A DNA stretch of 64,000 nt from Zymoseptoria tritici IPO323 (taxonomy: Eukaryota; Ascomycota; Dothideomycetes; Mycosphaerellales; Mycosphaerellaceae): NCBI RefSeq assembly GCF_000219625.1, contig NC_018214.1, positions 992,001 to 1,056,000 on the forward strand, written 5' to 3'. The position numbers and the translations under genes are program-made. Within the stretch, counting starts at the first letter, position 1. Each line of letters opens with the position of its first letter. Positions 1 through 9,872 of this stretch are shown here, one piece after another. The notes below the pieces were generated by a model, which was not told the origin of the DNA, made no database searches, and saw nothing but the letters and a program-made list of their open reading frames with translations.

Positions 1-2
1 AC

Positions 3-686
3 AGTCAACTGGAGAAAGTATTGAAGGGAGGCGCTGGCGTCTGCCGATGGGCGGGCTGCGAGTATCCTTTGACGATGACTGGTTCCTGCTTCCGGCGACG
101 CTCAGCCCGACATTTTTGAGAGTCACTTGGAGTCTTTGGAGACCGGGACCCTACGGTGTCGCTGGGCAGACTGCGCCGTCAAGTTCAGCACGGAGCCGGA
201 GCTAAGACTGCATCTTCTGCACAGTCATTCCGTCCCGCTACCGGATACTCTGCCACAGAGTAACTACTGCTTCGAGTGCTGCATGCATTTCCAGACCTTG
301 CTTGAGTGGGGCAGTTATTGCGCTATGCACCTGTCTTCGCTCTCGGTGTACTGCGGACATGTCTCGCGGCGAGGCGTAGTTATCTTCACAGCCATCTGCA
401 AGTACACCTTCGGAAGATGACTCGGCCTTGTCCTTATCCTTTGGGCAAGTGCGGCATCATTACTTCGACTAGGAAGTTCTGGAGTCACCTTCGGAATAGT
501 CACGGCATCGAACCTTTTAAGAGCAGGTCCGTCAGCTTACCCTCTCCATTATCGGAACTCGAAGACGAATCGGAAGTCCACGACTCGGCAACAGATTGCG
601 ATAGTGATCTGGAGATTTTTAATGCACCTCCCGTGCGCGGAGACACTCCGCCGACGGAACCCGACACCGAAGCCGTGCCGGCGTAG
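3..686 (+). pseudogene. C2H2 zinc-finger protein relic, truncated by window edge and frameshifted
   Basis: Pieces of one zinc-finger protein lie in different frames. Frame 3 near 45-117 reads a CRWAGCEY finger start. Frame 1 (about 82-420) reads a second CRWADC..H..H finger at residues 11-33 of its first Met ORF, then a CFEC...EW..YC..HL..L...CG pattern. From about 417 the text continues in frame 3 with a CPYP..CG....FW.HL...HG finger and an acidic Ser/Asp-rich tail ending at 686. The EW..HC..HL..L..YCG order recalls the C-terminal zinc-finger part of fungal DUF3435/FluG-domain proteins; that match is from memory. I see no clean GT..AG intron at either frame change, so I read it as a decayed gene; undetected short introns are the alternative. 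The 5' part is outside the window. Confidence 0.45.
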
Positions 687-754
687 AAATCATGGAATGA
701 GCCCCGACAGGACATGCTCGTTCCTTTGGTTTATCGCACACCGAGCTCGACTAA

Positions 755-1045
755 CGCCGGAAACCCACAACGACAATTTGGAAGCCAAGCTCGGCAGACG
801 GGCGCGATTCTCTATATTTGTACCCGAACTGTGCGCTTGATGAGGTCCCGTCCGAACGGCTTTTTGGTGCGGAGAACTTGGCAAGGCTGAAAGAGCTGAA
901 GCAAAAGTGGGATCCGGAGGTAAGTAAAGTGCGAACCGCATGGAGCATTCGGGACTTTAGCCCAACAAATGTTTGGGACTCCTGCTGACTTTCATACTTC
1001 GCTTTCCAGGATGTCACGTCTCTGACGACCTACTTCAAATTTTGA
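755..1045 (+). pseudogene. 3' fragment of BBE-type FAD-linked oxidoreductase
   Basis: An in-frame TAA at 752 opens a frame whose second half reads like the C-terminal berberine-bridge (BBE) domain: a YLYPN segment, then FGAENLARLKELKQKWDPE, the usual (Y/F)G.N..RL..LK.K(Y/W)DP signature. A good phase-0 intron follows at 920-1009 (GTAAGT donor, GCTGAC branch, TTCCAG acceptor), and the last exon (1010-1045) encodes a short Phe-rich tail and TGA. No FAD-binding domain lies upstream; the zinc-finger relic is there instead. I infer a truncated relic whose splice site is still intact. The family would normally be a secreted or cytosolic flavoprotein of about 450-600 residues. Confidence 0.4.
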
Positions 1046-1237
1046 GATGCTGCTCGAGATGTGTACAAGTATCGTGGCACGAATTTTTGTGTCGTTGAGT
1101 TTCGAGACTCGTCACTTTGCCCTCTACGCCGTAGTGCTGGACATGATCGAGTTGAAGTTCAACGGCATCTACCCCATTCGGGAATTGCTACGGTTCGATG
1201 CCGAATACTCAGACGAGGCTTCAATAGCTCCTCCACG

Positions 1238-2137
1238 CTAAAGGGTCCTTGACATGTACTCCAGGCTTGCCTGTGCAGCGACTTTCACCTCGTCATCGGC
1301 AGTTCCTTGAGACAGCTGCTCTAGACGCTTCCTCCAGAACGACCATGTCTCCGCTCCATTCTGGAAGTCCCTTGCTCCATCTGGCAGTTGACGCTTTGTC
1401 CAGTCTCCGAGTCCCTTGGTTACAACTTGTTCGTGGACTGCGCCGGCATTATACTTGAACATGTACGAGGCAGCCGGAATATGAAAGTCAAGCTTGACTT
1501 GGCTGGAACCAGTGGCTTCATCTGGAGCAAGCTGCTCGTCGCTCTGGTCGATCTCTTTCTCGAGAGCCTGGATAATGAGTTGGATCATGGCCTTGTTCAT
1601 CGTCAGAACGTCATTCGCGACCAACTGAGCTTCGGCATCCTTCATCTTCAAATACAGTTTCCTCGCCAGTGCGAGCAAGGTTGAGTCGGAATACTGCCGG
1701 CAAATTTGGCCTGGCCGCATGTCTGCGCCCATGCTCTCGTGCCAGATCATACCGAAGTACGGGAATTTTGCCCATGTAAGCTTTTCTCCCTCGTCGTCAA
1801 CAGCCTCACCTTTGTGGAGGTTGTCTGGCGCTCTCGCGATAGCATACAATAGCCTGAATATGTCTGGGACACGCGTGGATGGCCATTTCATGACAGCTGC
1901 TACGATGACTCGCCACAAGTTGGCAACGGCCAGGAAATCATCAGAATAGCCTCCTGAAGCCGGTATAGACGAGACGGACAGTGGATGTGTCAGAGACAAC
2001 GCCGCCTCATCTGCATTCATGTTGCCATCGTGGAATGCTTTCAATGCGTTGACCTCCGTAGCAAGCCAGCTGCGAAGGCTCGGATCATGCCTTTGGACAG
2101 GACGCTGCTTCTGTCGCTCGAACCATGACAACGGCAC
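1238..2137 (-). CDS. DUF3632 family protein
   Basis: This is an intracellular alpha-helical fungal family of unknown function. Family-like segments seen are GGYSDDFLAVANLWRVIVAA, FPYFGMIWHE, a lysine-rich middle, LDFHIPAASYMFKYN and DWTKRQLPDGARDFQNGAE..SFW near the C-terminus. No signal peptide or membrane span is visible. The stop is TAG at 1238-1240. The start is unresolved: the codon at 2137 is GTG, the frame stays open to about 2227 without an ATG, and the first in-frame ATG is at 2021-2023, inside the conserved part. Either an upstream coding exon is missed or the gene has lost its start. It sits between decayed genes on one side and an orphan STAND domain on the other. Confidence 0.7.
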   Translation of the reverse strand: MPLSWFERQKQRPVQRHDPSLRSWLATEVNALKAFHDGNMNADEAALSLTHPLSVSSIPASGGYSDDFLAVANLWRVIVAAVMKWPSTRVPDIFRLLYAIARAPDNLHKGEAVDDEGEKLTWAKFPYFGMIWHESMGADMRPGQICRQYSDSTLLALARKLYLKMKDAEAQLVANDVLTMNKAMIQLIIQALEKEIDQSDEQLAPDEATGSSQVKLDFHIPAASYMFKYNAGAVHEQVVTKGLGDWTKRQLPDGARDFQNGAETWSFWRKRLEQLSQGTADDEVKVAAQASLEYMSRTL

Positions 2138-2223
2138 ATTGTTTTGGTCTTCTCTGGGTAATTGGAAGCGTTCGTGGAAAAGTATGGCGGTATTCGGGTT
2201 AAGCTTGGATGGCAGCGCGCGGG

Positions 2224-2781
2224 AGCGTTAAGTATTATTTCGTGGATGGCTTATCACCATTGGGTGGCGAGGTGTTCACAGTGCCGTATGTAATTTTCCT
2301 TGGCCTTCTTCTAATAAAAGCCCAACAGCCCGCATCTCTGGCCTGAGATTCGAACCAAAGGGCCAGAAGACATTCGACAAGGTGCATGCGGGATGGAGAA
2401 CGTTCATGCGCGGCTCTCGCATGTGATGATGACGGACGACTTCGCTAGCGCGACATTAGACTACTACTGCCTCATGCAAGTAAATGCATCATCTCAATGC
2501 ACACCAAAATCACCTCGAAGGGACAATGACTGAGGGAATTACAGCACTCGTGCGCAGATGCAGTCTTCTTCAACCAAAGACCCTTTCGCATAAGGCAGAA
2601 GAGCTCGGCTAAGACTCAGGATAAACGCAACAGGAGGCAGTCGATCAAGTTGTGGTGACAAAGTGGATGTGTGTGTCGCTGGGATGGTGTTGATGAGCAG
2701 CGCGATTCAAGGCGTCGAGGACGGCGTGAGCGACTTGGACTGCATGGTGCTGGTGGCACTGAGCAATGTTGAACAGCGGTG
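2224..2781. other. Intergenic, no gene recognised
   Basis: This lies between the DUF3632 gene and the STAND N-terminal gene, both on the minus strand. A His-rich minus-strand frame (2645-2866) overlaps the end of the STAND gene but looks like low-complexity noise. A tRNA-like GGTTCGAATC on the minus strand near 2350 has no folding partners. Confidence 0.5.
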
Positions 2782-3336
2782 CTAAATCAAATGTGTTGTC
2801 GTGCGGAGGATGAGCCAGAGGCACGCACGAGTGGTGGTGATGAGGCCGCGCTGAGGTACTCTCCAACCTTCGAGCGTGCTTGGGCTTGATTCGAGTGCAT
2901 ACTCGAGATCTCTTCTGATAGCTTTGCCCAATTCCAGTTGATCAGCATGCATGGCAAGACCGAACAGCATCTCGTACCTTTCGAGTTGGACCAGACTCTC
3001 GGCGATTTCTGATTTCTCGGTCGGCCACTTCAATGCCTTTGCCACCTTTTTGAGGCCATGGCTGGAAGATAGTTTGGCCTCGAGCTTCTTCAGCAAAGCC
3101 TCGTAGCGCTTCATGGGCTCCTGTAAAGTCTCGATGTTCTCCAGCACTGGATCGCTCTTTGAGGCATTCGTGCTGAGGTCCTTTAGTGTCTCCAATATAC
3201 CCTTCGTGGTGCTTATCTCCAAGAGAAGCCTGACTTTGGGACCTTCAGAATCGCAGACATCTCGAAGATGTTTCACACTCGAAGCTGAAAGTTGCAGCAC
3301 GCTTATGCTGCTGGCGACTGCTGACAGAGGCTCCAT
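2782..3336 (-). CDS. Orphan fungal STAND/NLR N-terminal domain protein
   Basis: The 184-residue protein begins MEPLSAVASSISVLQLSASS, the classic start of the fungal STAND N-terminal domain found ahead of NACHT or NB-ARC modules in fungal NLR-like proteins. Helical segments follow: an LLLEISTTKGILETLKDL stretch, a KRYEALLKKLEAKL coil, a GLKKVAKALKWP motif with the usual W, and a QLERYEMLFGLAMHADQLELG segment typical of the domain end. After about residue 150 homology-like sequence stops and the frame ends in a basic, Thr-rich tail. No P-loop, NACHT or repeat region is found between here and 1238. It may be a free-standing adaptor-like domain or a truncated NLR. Start is an ATG at 3334-3336. 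Confidence 0.65.
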   Translation of the reverse strand: MEPLSAVASSISVLQLSASSVKHLRDVCDSEGPKVRLLLEISTTKGILETLKDLSTNASKSDPVLENIETLQEPMKRYEALLKKLEAKLSSSHGLKKVAKALKWPTEKSEIAESLVQLERYEMLFGLAMHADQLELGKAIRRDLEYALESSPSTLEGWRVPQRGLITTTRACLWLILRTTTHLI

Positions 3337-4626
3337 GGTCGTTGTTTAGCTCGATGCAATGTGCTGAAAGCAACGACTGTAGATTCGACCTCGCTCTCAT
3401 CGTCGACCTTGCTGCTGAACGTTATCCTCGGCTGAAAGCAGGAAATCTATCTACCAGGTAGCTTGCGATATGCTGTGTAACGTCAACGCCACGCCTTGTT
3501 CGTACTGCCTGACAAGCCCGCGGAGGGCTGAGATGAAGAATGGTCAGTGTCAAGCAACGCACAGCCTTGTTGCGTTATGCAAATGAGCCCAATGGTACGC
3601 TCGAGCTTGGAACGGCGCCTCGTGAGGCATCGGTGCGACGATGAGGTTGCTTGCAATACAGCTGATGTCAATGGGATGCGGAGGCAGTCCACCAAAGATC
3701 GACGGCCATGCCGAGAGAAGGCATCTCCGTAATCAGCCTGCTAAAGCTGATAGTAGCGAGCTTGCAGGGAGACGAGTACAGCGTCGAGCGTCCTCCGCTG
3801 CCATTTTGAGGGCCGTGGAGGCAGCATATGGAAGATTAGTCCCTGGACAGGCCTGGACAGAGGTCTCAGTAGTGTGGCACGTCTTGCTTCTTGTCGTTAT
3901 GATTACATCGCCGAAGACGTCGTTGAGGAGCTGAGTAACAGCGTTCTCGTGCACGTGATGAGGACAGCGTCCATGGAAGTCTCTTGCATGATGACAGACA
4001 TGCAGGGAGCATATTTTGCACTGCGGGGTTGAAGTCACACGGGCGCTTCTGGGGTGCAGATCGGTGCTGCAGAAAGAGGAGAAGTCTGGAGAGGCCAGGT
4101 CGATTGCGGGAGGCAGCGCCGATGGGACGCACGTCTGCACAAGGGTGCGTACGAGATCCCGCGAAGCGGTGAGGATTCCCGGTGAGGTTTGTTGTTGAAC
4201 GTCGAGATGAAGGTGGGGTTTCGGTCTGGCAGTTGAGAAATTGGACTTTCTTGCTCGCTCGAGGACCAGCGTTGACGCACTGCGGCATGGAGAGAACGGA
4301 GCCGTGTGACCTCTGCTGTCATGTCATCGCGGTATACGCTTCAGCATTCAATAATATGATCATGCTCGTGCGTGCATGGAGCAATGCAGGTAGACTATCG
4401 GCGCATGCAAAAGACGGAAAATCTACGTCACGCATACTTGAGCTACCCTACCTTAGTTCTACCGCCATTGCTGTTCCTACAACCTCGCCGGAGCTCCACC
4501 GACCGCTGAGCTGATCCACCAGACCAGCTTCAACTGCTCCGAGTCTCTGCTCTTCGAGAGCTGTTCCGGTCATGATTTTGTGACGTTCTGCCTTGCATCT
4601 GCTCCTTTCACCTACACGCTGCCGAT
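3337..4626. other. Intergenic between divergent genes
   Basis: This 1.3-kb stretch separates the minus-strand STAND gene from the plus-strand glycogenin gene and must hold both promoters. Several overlapping frames of 60-140 codons exist on both strands, but none shows a domain, signal peptide or splice-supported structure. Confidence 0.5.
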
Positions 4627-7127
4627 ATGGCCGCCTCGGAGGATGTGTATTGCACGGTGAGTCTAACGCTACGCCCTCCCCGCACGACGTCTTCTCGACA
4701 CCTGAAACTGACCAGTGCTCGTGTTTCACCCTCACAGCTCGTCTTGACCGATGCATACCTACCGGGCGCCGCCGTTCTAGCACATTCCCTACGCGATGGC
4801 GGAACAACGAAAAAGCTGGCCTGCTTGGTCCTCCAAGACAGCCTTCAGCTCGAGACGATCCAGGAACTCCAAGCGCTATACAACTATGTCATTCCTGTCG
4901 ACCGCATCGGCAACCCGAACCCTGCGAATCTCTACCTCATGAACCGACCCGATCTGCTTTACACATTCACAAAGCTCCACCTATGGCGATTGACGCAGTT
5001 CCGCAAGATCGTCTACATCGACGCAGATGTCGTGGCGTTGAGAGCGCCGGAAGAGCTATTCGATATCACCGAGTCCTTCGCTGCTGCGCCGGATGTGGGT
5101 TGGCCGGATGCCTTCAACACTGGAGTTATGGTGATCACGCCGCATGAGGGGGACTACAACGCTATGCGCGGGATGGCCAACGCCGGGGACAGTTTCGACG
5201 GCGGTGATCAAGGCTTGATCAATCAATACTACGAGAACCGTGGGTGGAAGCGTATCAGCTTCACCTACAACACCACACCCAGTGCGAACTACCAATACGA
5301 GCCGGCATATCGATACTACAAGCGGGATATCAGCATGGTGCATTTCATTGGGAGTCAGAAGCCGTGGCAGAGAGGGCGACAAGAGCAAGGAGCACCAACG
5401 GCTTTCCAGGAACTGCTCAGCCGATGGTGGGCGGTGTACGATCGCCATTTCACACTCTCGACAAAGGACTATATTGCCGGTCGACGGAACAAATTCGCCC
5501 AGCACATGCACCAGAGTTCAGGTCGGCGGAGTGGCGACACGGCGTACTACGCTTCTGGATACCCTGTCGAGACGACTCGATCTGCGCCTTCGCCTCCACA
5601 GCTATCCCAGTACGAGCCGCAGGATCATGCACAGCATCCGCATGGTACTGCAACCCCGCTTATGACAGAACCGGGCGAGCGTGCGGAGAACATCTTGCAT
5701 GGACATGTCGAGCCAACGCCTACAGCCGAGCAGCGGAGATTCTCTGCCCCTCATATGGAATGGGATGCCACCCGTGGAGCACCTCCCATGGAATCCAGAC
5801 CCGAGGCTGCCAACTTTCCCTCTCAAACATACGAGTTCAATTCCGACCCGGCTCCCTTCCGACCTCCTCGATCATACCCCGAACCACCTCGAGATATGTG
5901 GTACGAAGTTCCTGCTCGCTGCCCGCAGGAACCACAACTCAAACCTCTTTTCCCTTGGGAGGAAAGAGAAGTACCAAAACCAAAACGTCGATTTCTCGAG
6001 GAAGAACAAGCCGCGCCACCTGAGCCCGAGCCGGAGCATGAATCCTTCCTTGATGAGTTATCAGTTACTGACGATAGAACCGTGCCTGAAGCACCCGCAA
6101 TTCAGCTCAATGATGAAAGTCCGTGGGTTGCCTTTGGTCAAGCGAAGAATGCTTGGGATGAAGTCAATGGCATTAATGACTACGTTCGAGCGCTGACTGC
6201 GTTCCAAAAGAACCGCGGCAAGGTGCAAGTTGTCCAGCCGCAAAGTCCAGATACCGTGATGAAAGTCCCGGGTCAGACACATATTCTTTCGCCATCAAAC
6301 ACTCCTGCTCCGGAAGATCTTATTGAAGCGGTGCGGGAGAGAAGGGAGAGCCTAATTTTGACTGACTTCCCTACGTCGGTCGAGAGGCCTTCATTACCTG
6401 TCACACCGGCACCGAGAAGGAGGTCGACGTTCTGGGGGAATGAGCATAATGCGGAGGAAGATCTTCCTGGCGCAGACGGAGTGCCTGATCAGGCGGATTG
6501 GGTATGTCAGACTCGGTTGCTTTACTGACTGTGAGATACCTGGTTGCTAATATGCTGTGACTATCGCAGGACCCTCAAGTCCAACTCGAACAACTCCGAC
6601 GCAATTCTCTCATCGGTCCCAACGATCTCAAAATGCCCGCCCATAAACTATCCAACCGAGCCATGCCTACGACTGCCGCGACCACCATTCCCGAAAACGT
6701 TCTCAACCATCCCCACGTGCCCGCCGCTAAGACCGAGGGCAGTGCTCCTGCTTCTTCACCACCCGCCTCTGAAGGAGGCGTTCGAGTACCGAGTGGAGGA
6801 GCTAGTCCTCACAGTCTCGACGGTACCAGCTCATCGAGTGCCAACGTCGGAAAGAAGGTGTCTTACACCACAAACGAATACGTCACTTCCGCCGACACGA
6901 AACTCCCTGGAGACATGACGCGGACGGAATTGAACACTGCGTTGAATGTGGCGCCGGGAGGAGGGATGCCGGGAACGTTTCCTGCGGATGGAGAGGCCGG
7001 AGCATCCTCCTCTGCTGCCAAGAAGGGAGTAGCATTCGCTGAGCCAGCGTTTTCGAAGGCGCCAGCCGATGAGGTCAAGCTGAAGGGCGAGGAGGTGTTG
7101 TCGCCGACGGAGATGGGGAAGGCTTGA
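4627..7127 (+). CDS. Glycogenin (GT8 self-glucosylating glycogen primer)
   Basis: Glycogenin transfers glucose from UDP-glucose to its own tyrosines and to the growing primer, starting glycogen synthesis in the cytosol. Three exons: 4627-4656, 4738-6501 and 6570-7127, with introns 4657-4737 (GTGAGT, ACTGAC branch) and 6502-6569 (GTATGT..CGCAG); both are phase 0 and the product is 783 residues. The GT8 domain is residues about 8-265, with the metal-binding DxD in YIDADVV near 105 and FNTGVMVI and GDQGLINQYY motifs after it. The rest is a Pro/Glu-rich linker and a conserved tail motif (NAWDEVNGINDYVRALTAFQ) that I take to be the glycogen-synthase-binding region. Only 10 residues come from exon 1. 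A long low-complexity tail is usual in filamentous fungi. Confidence 0.95.
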
Positions 7128-7854
7128 CTTTCAGGAATGGGTACTGATAGAGAATGCGGACGGGAGTGATGGCGATGACTGGCGGCGAGACGGCCAACTG
7201 GGACTGGACTGTCACCGCCCTCGCTGGCGTACGGCAATTTTAAGGTCGAACCAGAGGCATGCTGCGTTGAATCGAATGCAGCCATTTCAAGGACTGCGTC
7301 GACTGCCATCTGAGCAGGATGAGCCTCTGCTACCGCTCGGGTGTGGCAGAAATATCTGCCAGATCGATCGACATACCAGGACATTTAGCCTCCAACGAGC
7401 AAGACGGGGAGCAAACGAAGTGACGAGGAAGTTAGTCCGGACAGACTGGGCATACGAATCTAATGGATGGGAGTGGTCATCGTTATGACTCGCACGGGAA
7501 GAAGTGTCAAGCAGTTGGTGTCGATATTTCTACTTTCGAGGTCGCGGACGATTCGGGCAGGCAGCATTATCATTATTGCATTGTTTGGTTGGGACCTCGT
7601 TCTATACTCCTGTATTATTATCATTCGCCTTTCAACCAGCAATCCAGCCATCGTCAAGGAGGTTCTACCGTACTTCGCATTCATGCACGTCGTCGAGCAC
7701 CAGCGCCAAGCCAAGGCAAACCTTCCACACCCATCTCACTTCTCGCCAACCTCACCTCCTCACAGATCACAACTTCTCGAGCGGACCCACATCCCCAGCC
7801 CCACGATCCACGCCTCCAGTCCCCACAGATGATCCGTCCCGAAGGTGTTCAGTG
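7128..7854. other. Intergenic, 3' of glycogenin
   Basis: No supported gene. From about 7690 the plus strand becomes C-rich and purine-poor, like a fungal 5' leader, just before the small frame at 7855. Confidence 0.4.
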
Positions 7855-8040
7855 ATGTCGAGCGACGAACTTGACGACGTCGTCCTCGACCAGGGCTGTG
7901 TGCCTTCGCTTCCACAGCCAAGCGCTTGGCTGCTGGGGCACTTCAAGCGACTTGCACTTCTCGGACTTCTCGGCAGCGTCACACACCTGCGCGTCAACGT
8001 GGAAGCCGTGCCTTCAGGAACGCTCCGCGGTCTGGACTAG
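7855..8040 (+). CDS. Possible small protein, 61 residues
   Basis: An ATG at 7855 follows a pyrimidine-rich leader and opens an acidic start (MSSDELDDVVLD) followed by a hydrophobic segment around LALLGLLGSV. I do not recognise it. There is no signal peptide at the N-terminus and no intron is needed. It could be the first exon of a longer gene or chance; length and lack of similarity keep confidence low. Confidence 0.25.
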   Translation: MSSDELDDVVLDQGCVPSLPQPSAWLLGHFKRLALLGLLGSVTHLRVNVEAVPSGTLRGLD

Positions 8041-8166
8041 GCACTTATCACGGCTCGCGGCGACTTCGGCTGATATGCTGTGATGTGGATCTTGAGTCTT
8101 GTTGTCTTCGGGATTGGCGAGTCGACGCTGTGGAGGTGGAGTCTGCGGCGATGTGCAGAAGAGGCA

Positions 8167-8186
8167 CGTACGTAGTACTACGTACG
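8167..8186. promoter_or_regulatory. Perfect 20-bp palindrome in promoter region
   Basis: CGTACGTAGT is followed directly by its exact reverse complement, about 200 bp upstream of the ATG of the GPI-anchored protein. It contains two TACGTA cores. It could be a dimeric regulator site or a cruciform; there is no direct evidence for either. Confidence 0.35.
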
Positions 8187-8384
8187 ATGGTGGCTTATTG
8201 CTGTTTCTGATCGCGGAAATAGAAGTCATGTCGATCATTCGCAGGTGAGGAAGGATATATTACCCTTGCTGAGGTCCATTCCTGGCCCTGTATCTTCAGC
8301 TTCTCTCTATCAAACCTTCTTCATACTATCCCTACTCCATCAACAAGCACATCCAACTTCAGCAAGAACCTCATCATCATCAAC

Positions 8385-9135
8385 ATGCGCAGCGCAACCT
8401 TCCTCGTCTCCCTCTTGGCCACGGCCTTCGTTTCCGCTCAGGAAATCGACAACGATGATATTCCTCAGGAATGTAGAGACATCTGTCGACCCGTCGTGGA
8501 GTTGGCAGATCGATGCGAGTGAGTCTCCTTCCCACAACAAAAATCCCAAGAAAGGCTACAGACTAACACTTCTGGCAGCAACTTCGACAACGAGTAAGTC
8601 ACTCCTCTCGACGAAGCTCTATCCAACCCAGGACGAGTAGACTGACAAGCCCGACCACAGCAACCGCGAAAGAGACTGCCTCTGCGAGACCCAAAATGCT
8701 GCAGCCTTCACCTCCTGCAACGACTGCACACTGCAGTATCCCAACTTCTTCATCGACAACGACGACGACGACGACAACACCCCCGACAGGGAAACAAACG
8801 AAGTGAACCTCTGGCTCAACCGCTGCAACTTCGGCTCTTCCTCTGGAAACAACACCTCATCTCCCACGGGCGCTGCTTCGACCGGGTCAGGAGTCGTTCC
8901 GGTTTCTACTTCCACCGGTGGAGGGAGTACGGTGGTCGTTGTTTCGCCGACCGGTGGTGCAGCGAGCGCTACTGGCGGAGCTGGGGGAGCTTCTGGTGGT
9001 AGCAACAACGGCAACAGTAACGGTAATGACAACAATGTTGTTACGTCGACGGTTGATGGTGCGGCTGCTGCTGCCACGGGTGCTCCTGTTCTCGCTGCTG
9101 GGTTGTTGGCTGCGGCGGCTTTGGCTGTTTTGTGA
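8385..9135 (+). CDS. Cys-rich GPI-anchored cell-surface protein
   Basis: The 207-residue protein is predicted to be secreted and lipid-anchored. A clear signal peptide (residues 1-18, ending FVSA before QE) is followed by an eight-cysteine domain (residues about 28-105, with CRDIC, CLC and CNDC spacings) and a run of five Asp. Next comes a Ser/Thr/Gly-rich stalk, and then a C-terminal small-residue site and hydrophobic tail (APVLAAGLLAAAALAVL) typical of GPI signals. Exons: 8385-8518, 8579-8593 and 8661-9135. Introns are 8519-8578 (GTGAGT..GGCAG) and 8594-8660 (GTAAGT..CACAG); the middle exon is only 15 nt and the phases fit exactly. The spacing is not the CFEM pattern. The stalk suggests a cell-wall or adhesion-type surface role, but function is unknown. 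Confidence 0.8.
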
Positions 9136-9872
9136 GCGATTTGAAAGAGGTGGCGAATCGACGATGCGCCGGATACTGGGAGGAGCAGCAGGGTGTGATG
9201 TCATGTAAAGCTCACTGCTGCTCGGAAGGGAAGCGTGGAGGTTACCGATACTGCTATACAGCGCGTGAGACGTAGAGTCCAGATGGAGGCATGCTTTCTA
9301 GATTTTGTTCAGCAATTTATACACGAATGATGACGATGCAAGGTGAATATCGTACCTTTCGCAGACCAAACCACCGAACTTCCAGCCAAATCCAAAACGA
9401 AGACCAAACACTTCAGGCAGCCGTGGGAAATGAGATGAACAGAGAGCAACGCAAATGAATAAAGTATAAACAATTATGTGCCGGACCGTCGAGAAGACGA
9501 TCGCTGTACCACTTCCAGCATGTGATGTCCCAAGACACCTCGCTGATTCCTCCTTCTTCCTTACTCATGAAATGGAATGACCGCTCCGCTGAAACGCTAT
9601 CAAAAGAAACCTTCCTCGACCTTGTAGATTGCGACAAAAACGACCTTCTGAGCCCGTCGAGACTCCGTAAAAAGAAATGCGGGTATAACGTGTGTGTGTC
9701 TCGTCCCTTTCGGACTTGGTGATCGAGATGTGTGCGTGGATTCTGTGCTCATTTGCAATCGTGTGGCGGGCAGCTTTTGCTGCTCCTTCTCCAATGATTC
9801 CTCCTCCTCCTTTCTCCTCCTACTTGCATGAGCGCTCCCGCCGTGGCGAAGTTGTCTTTGTGATAGAGAAAA
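9136..9872. other. Convergent 3' intergenic region
   Basis: This lies between the tail-to-tail GPI-protein and TeaR-like genes and probably holds both 3' UTRs. No further gene, repeat or hairpin of note was seen. Confidence 0.5.

Noticed and set aside
2335..2365. Minus-strand GGTTCGAATC resembling a tRNA T-loop
   Set aside because: The bases flanking the loop cannot form a T-stem, and no matching acceptor, D or anticodon arm is found nearby.
2645..2866. His-rich minus-strand frame of 73 codons
   Set aside because: It overlaps the STAND gene end in another frame, is low complexity, and has no splice-supported link to it.
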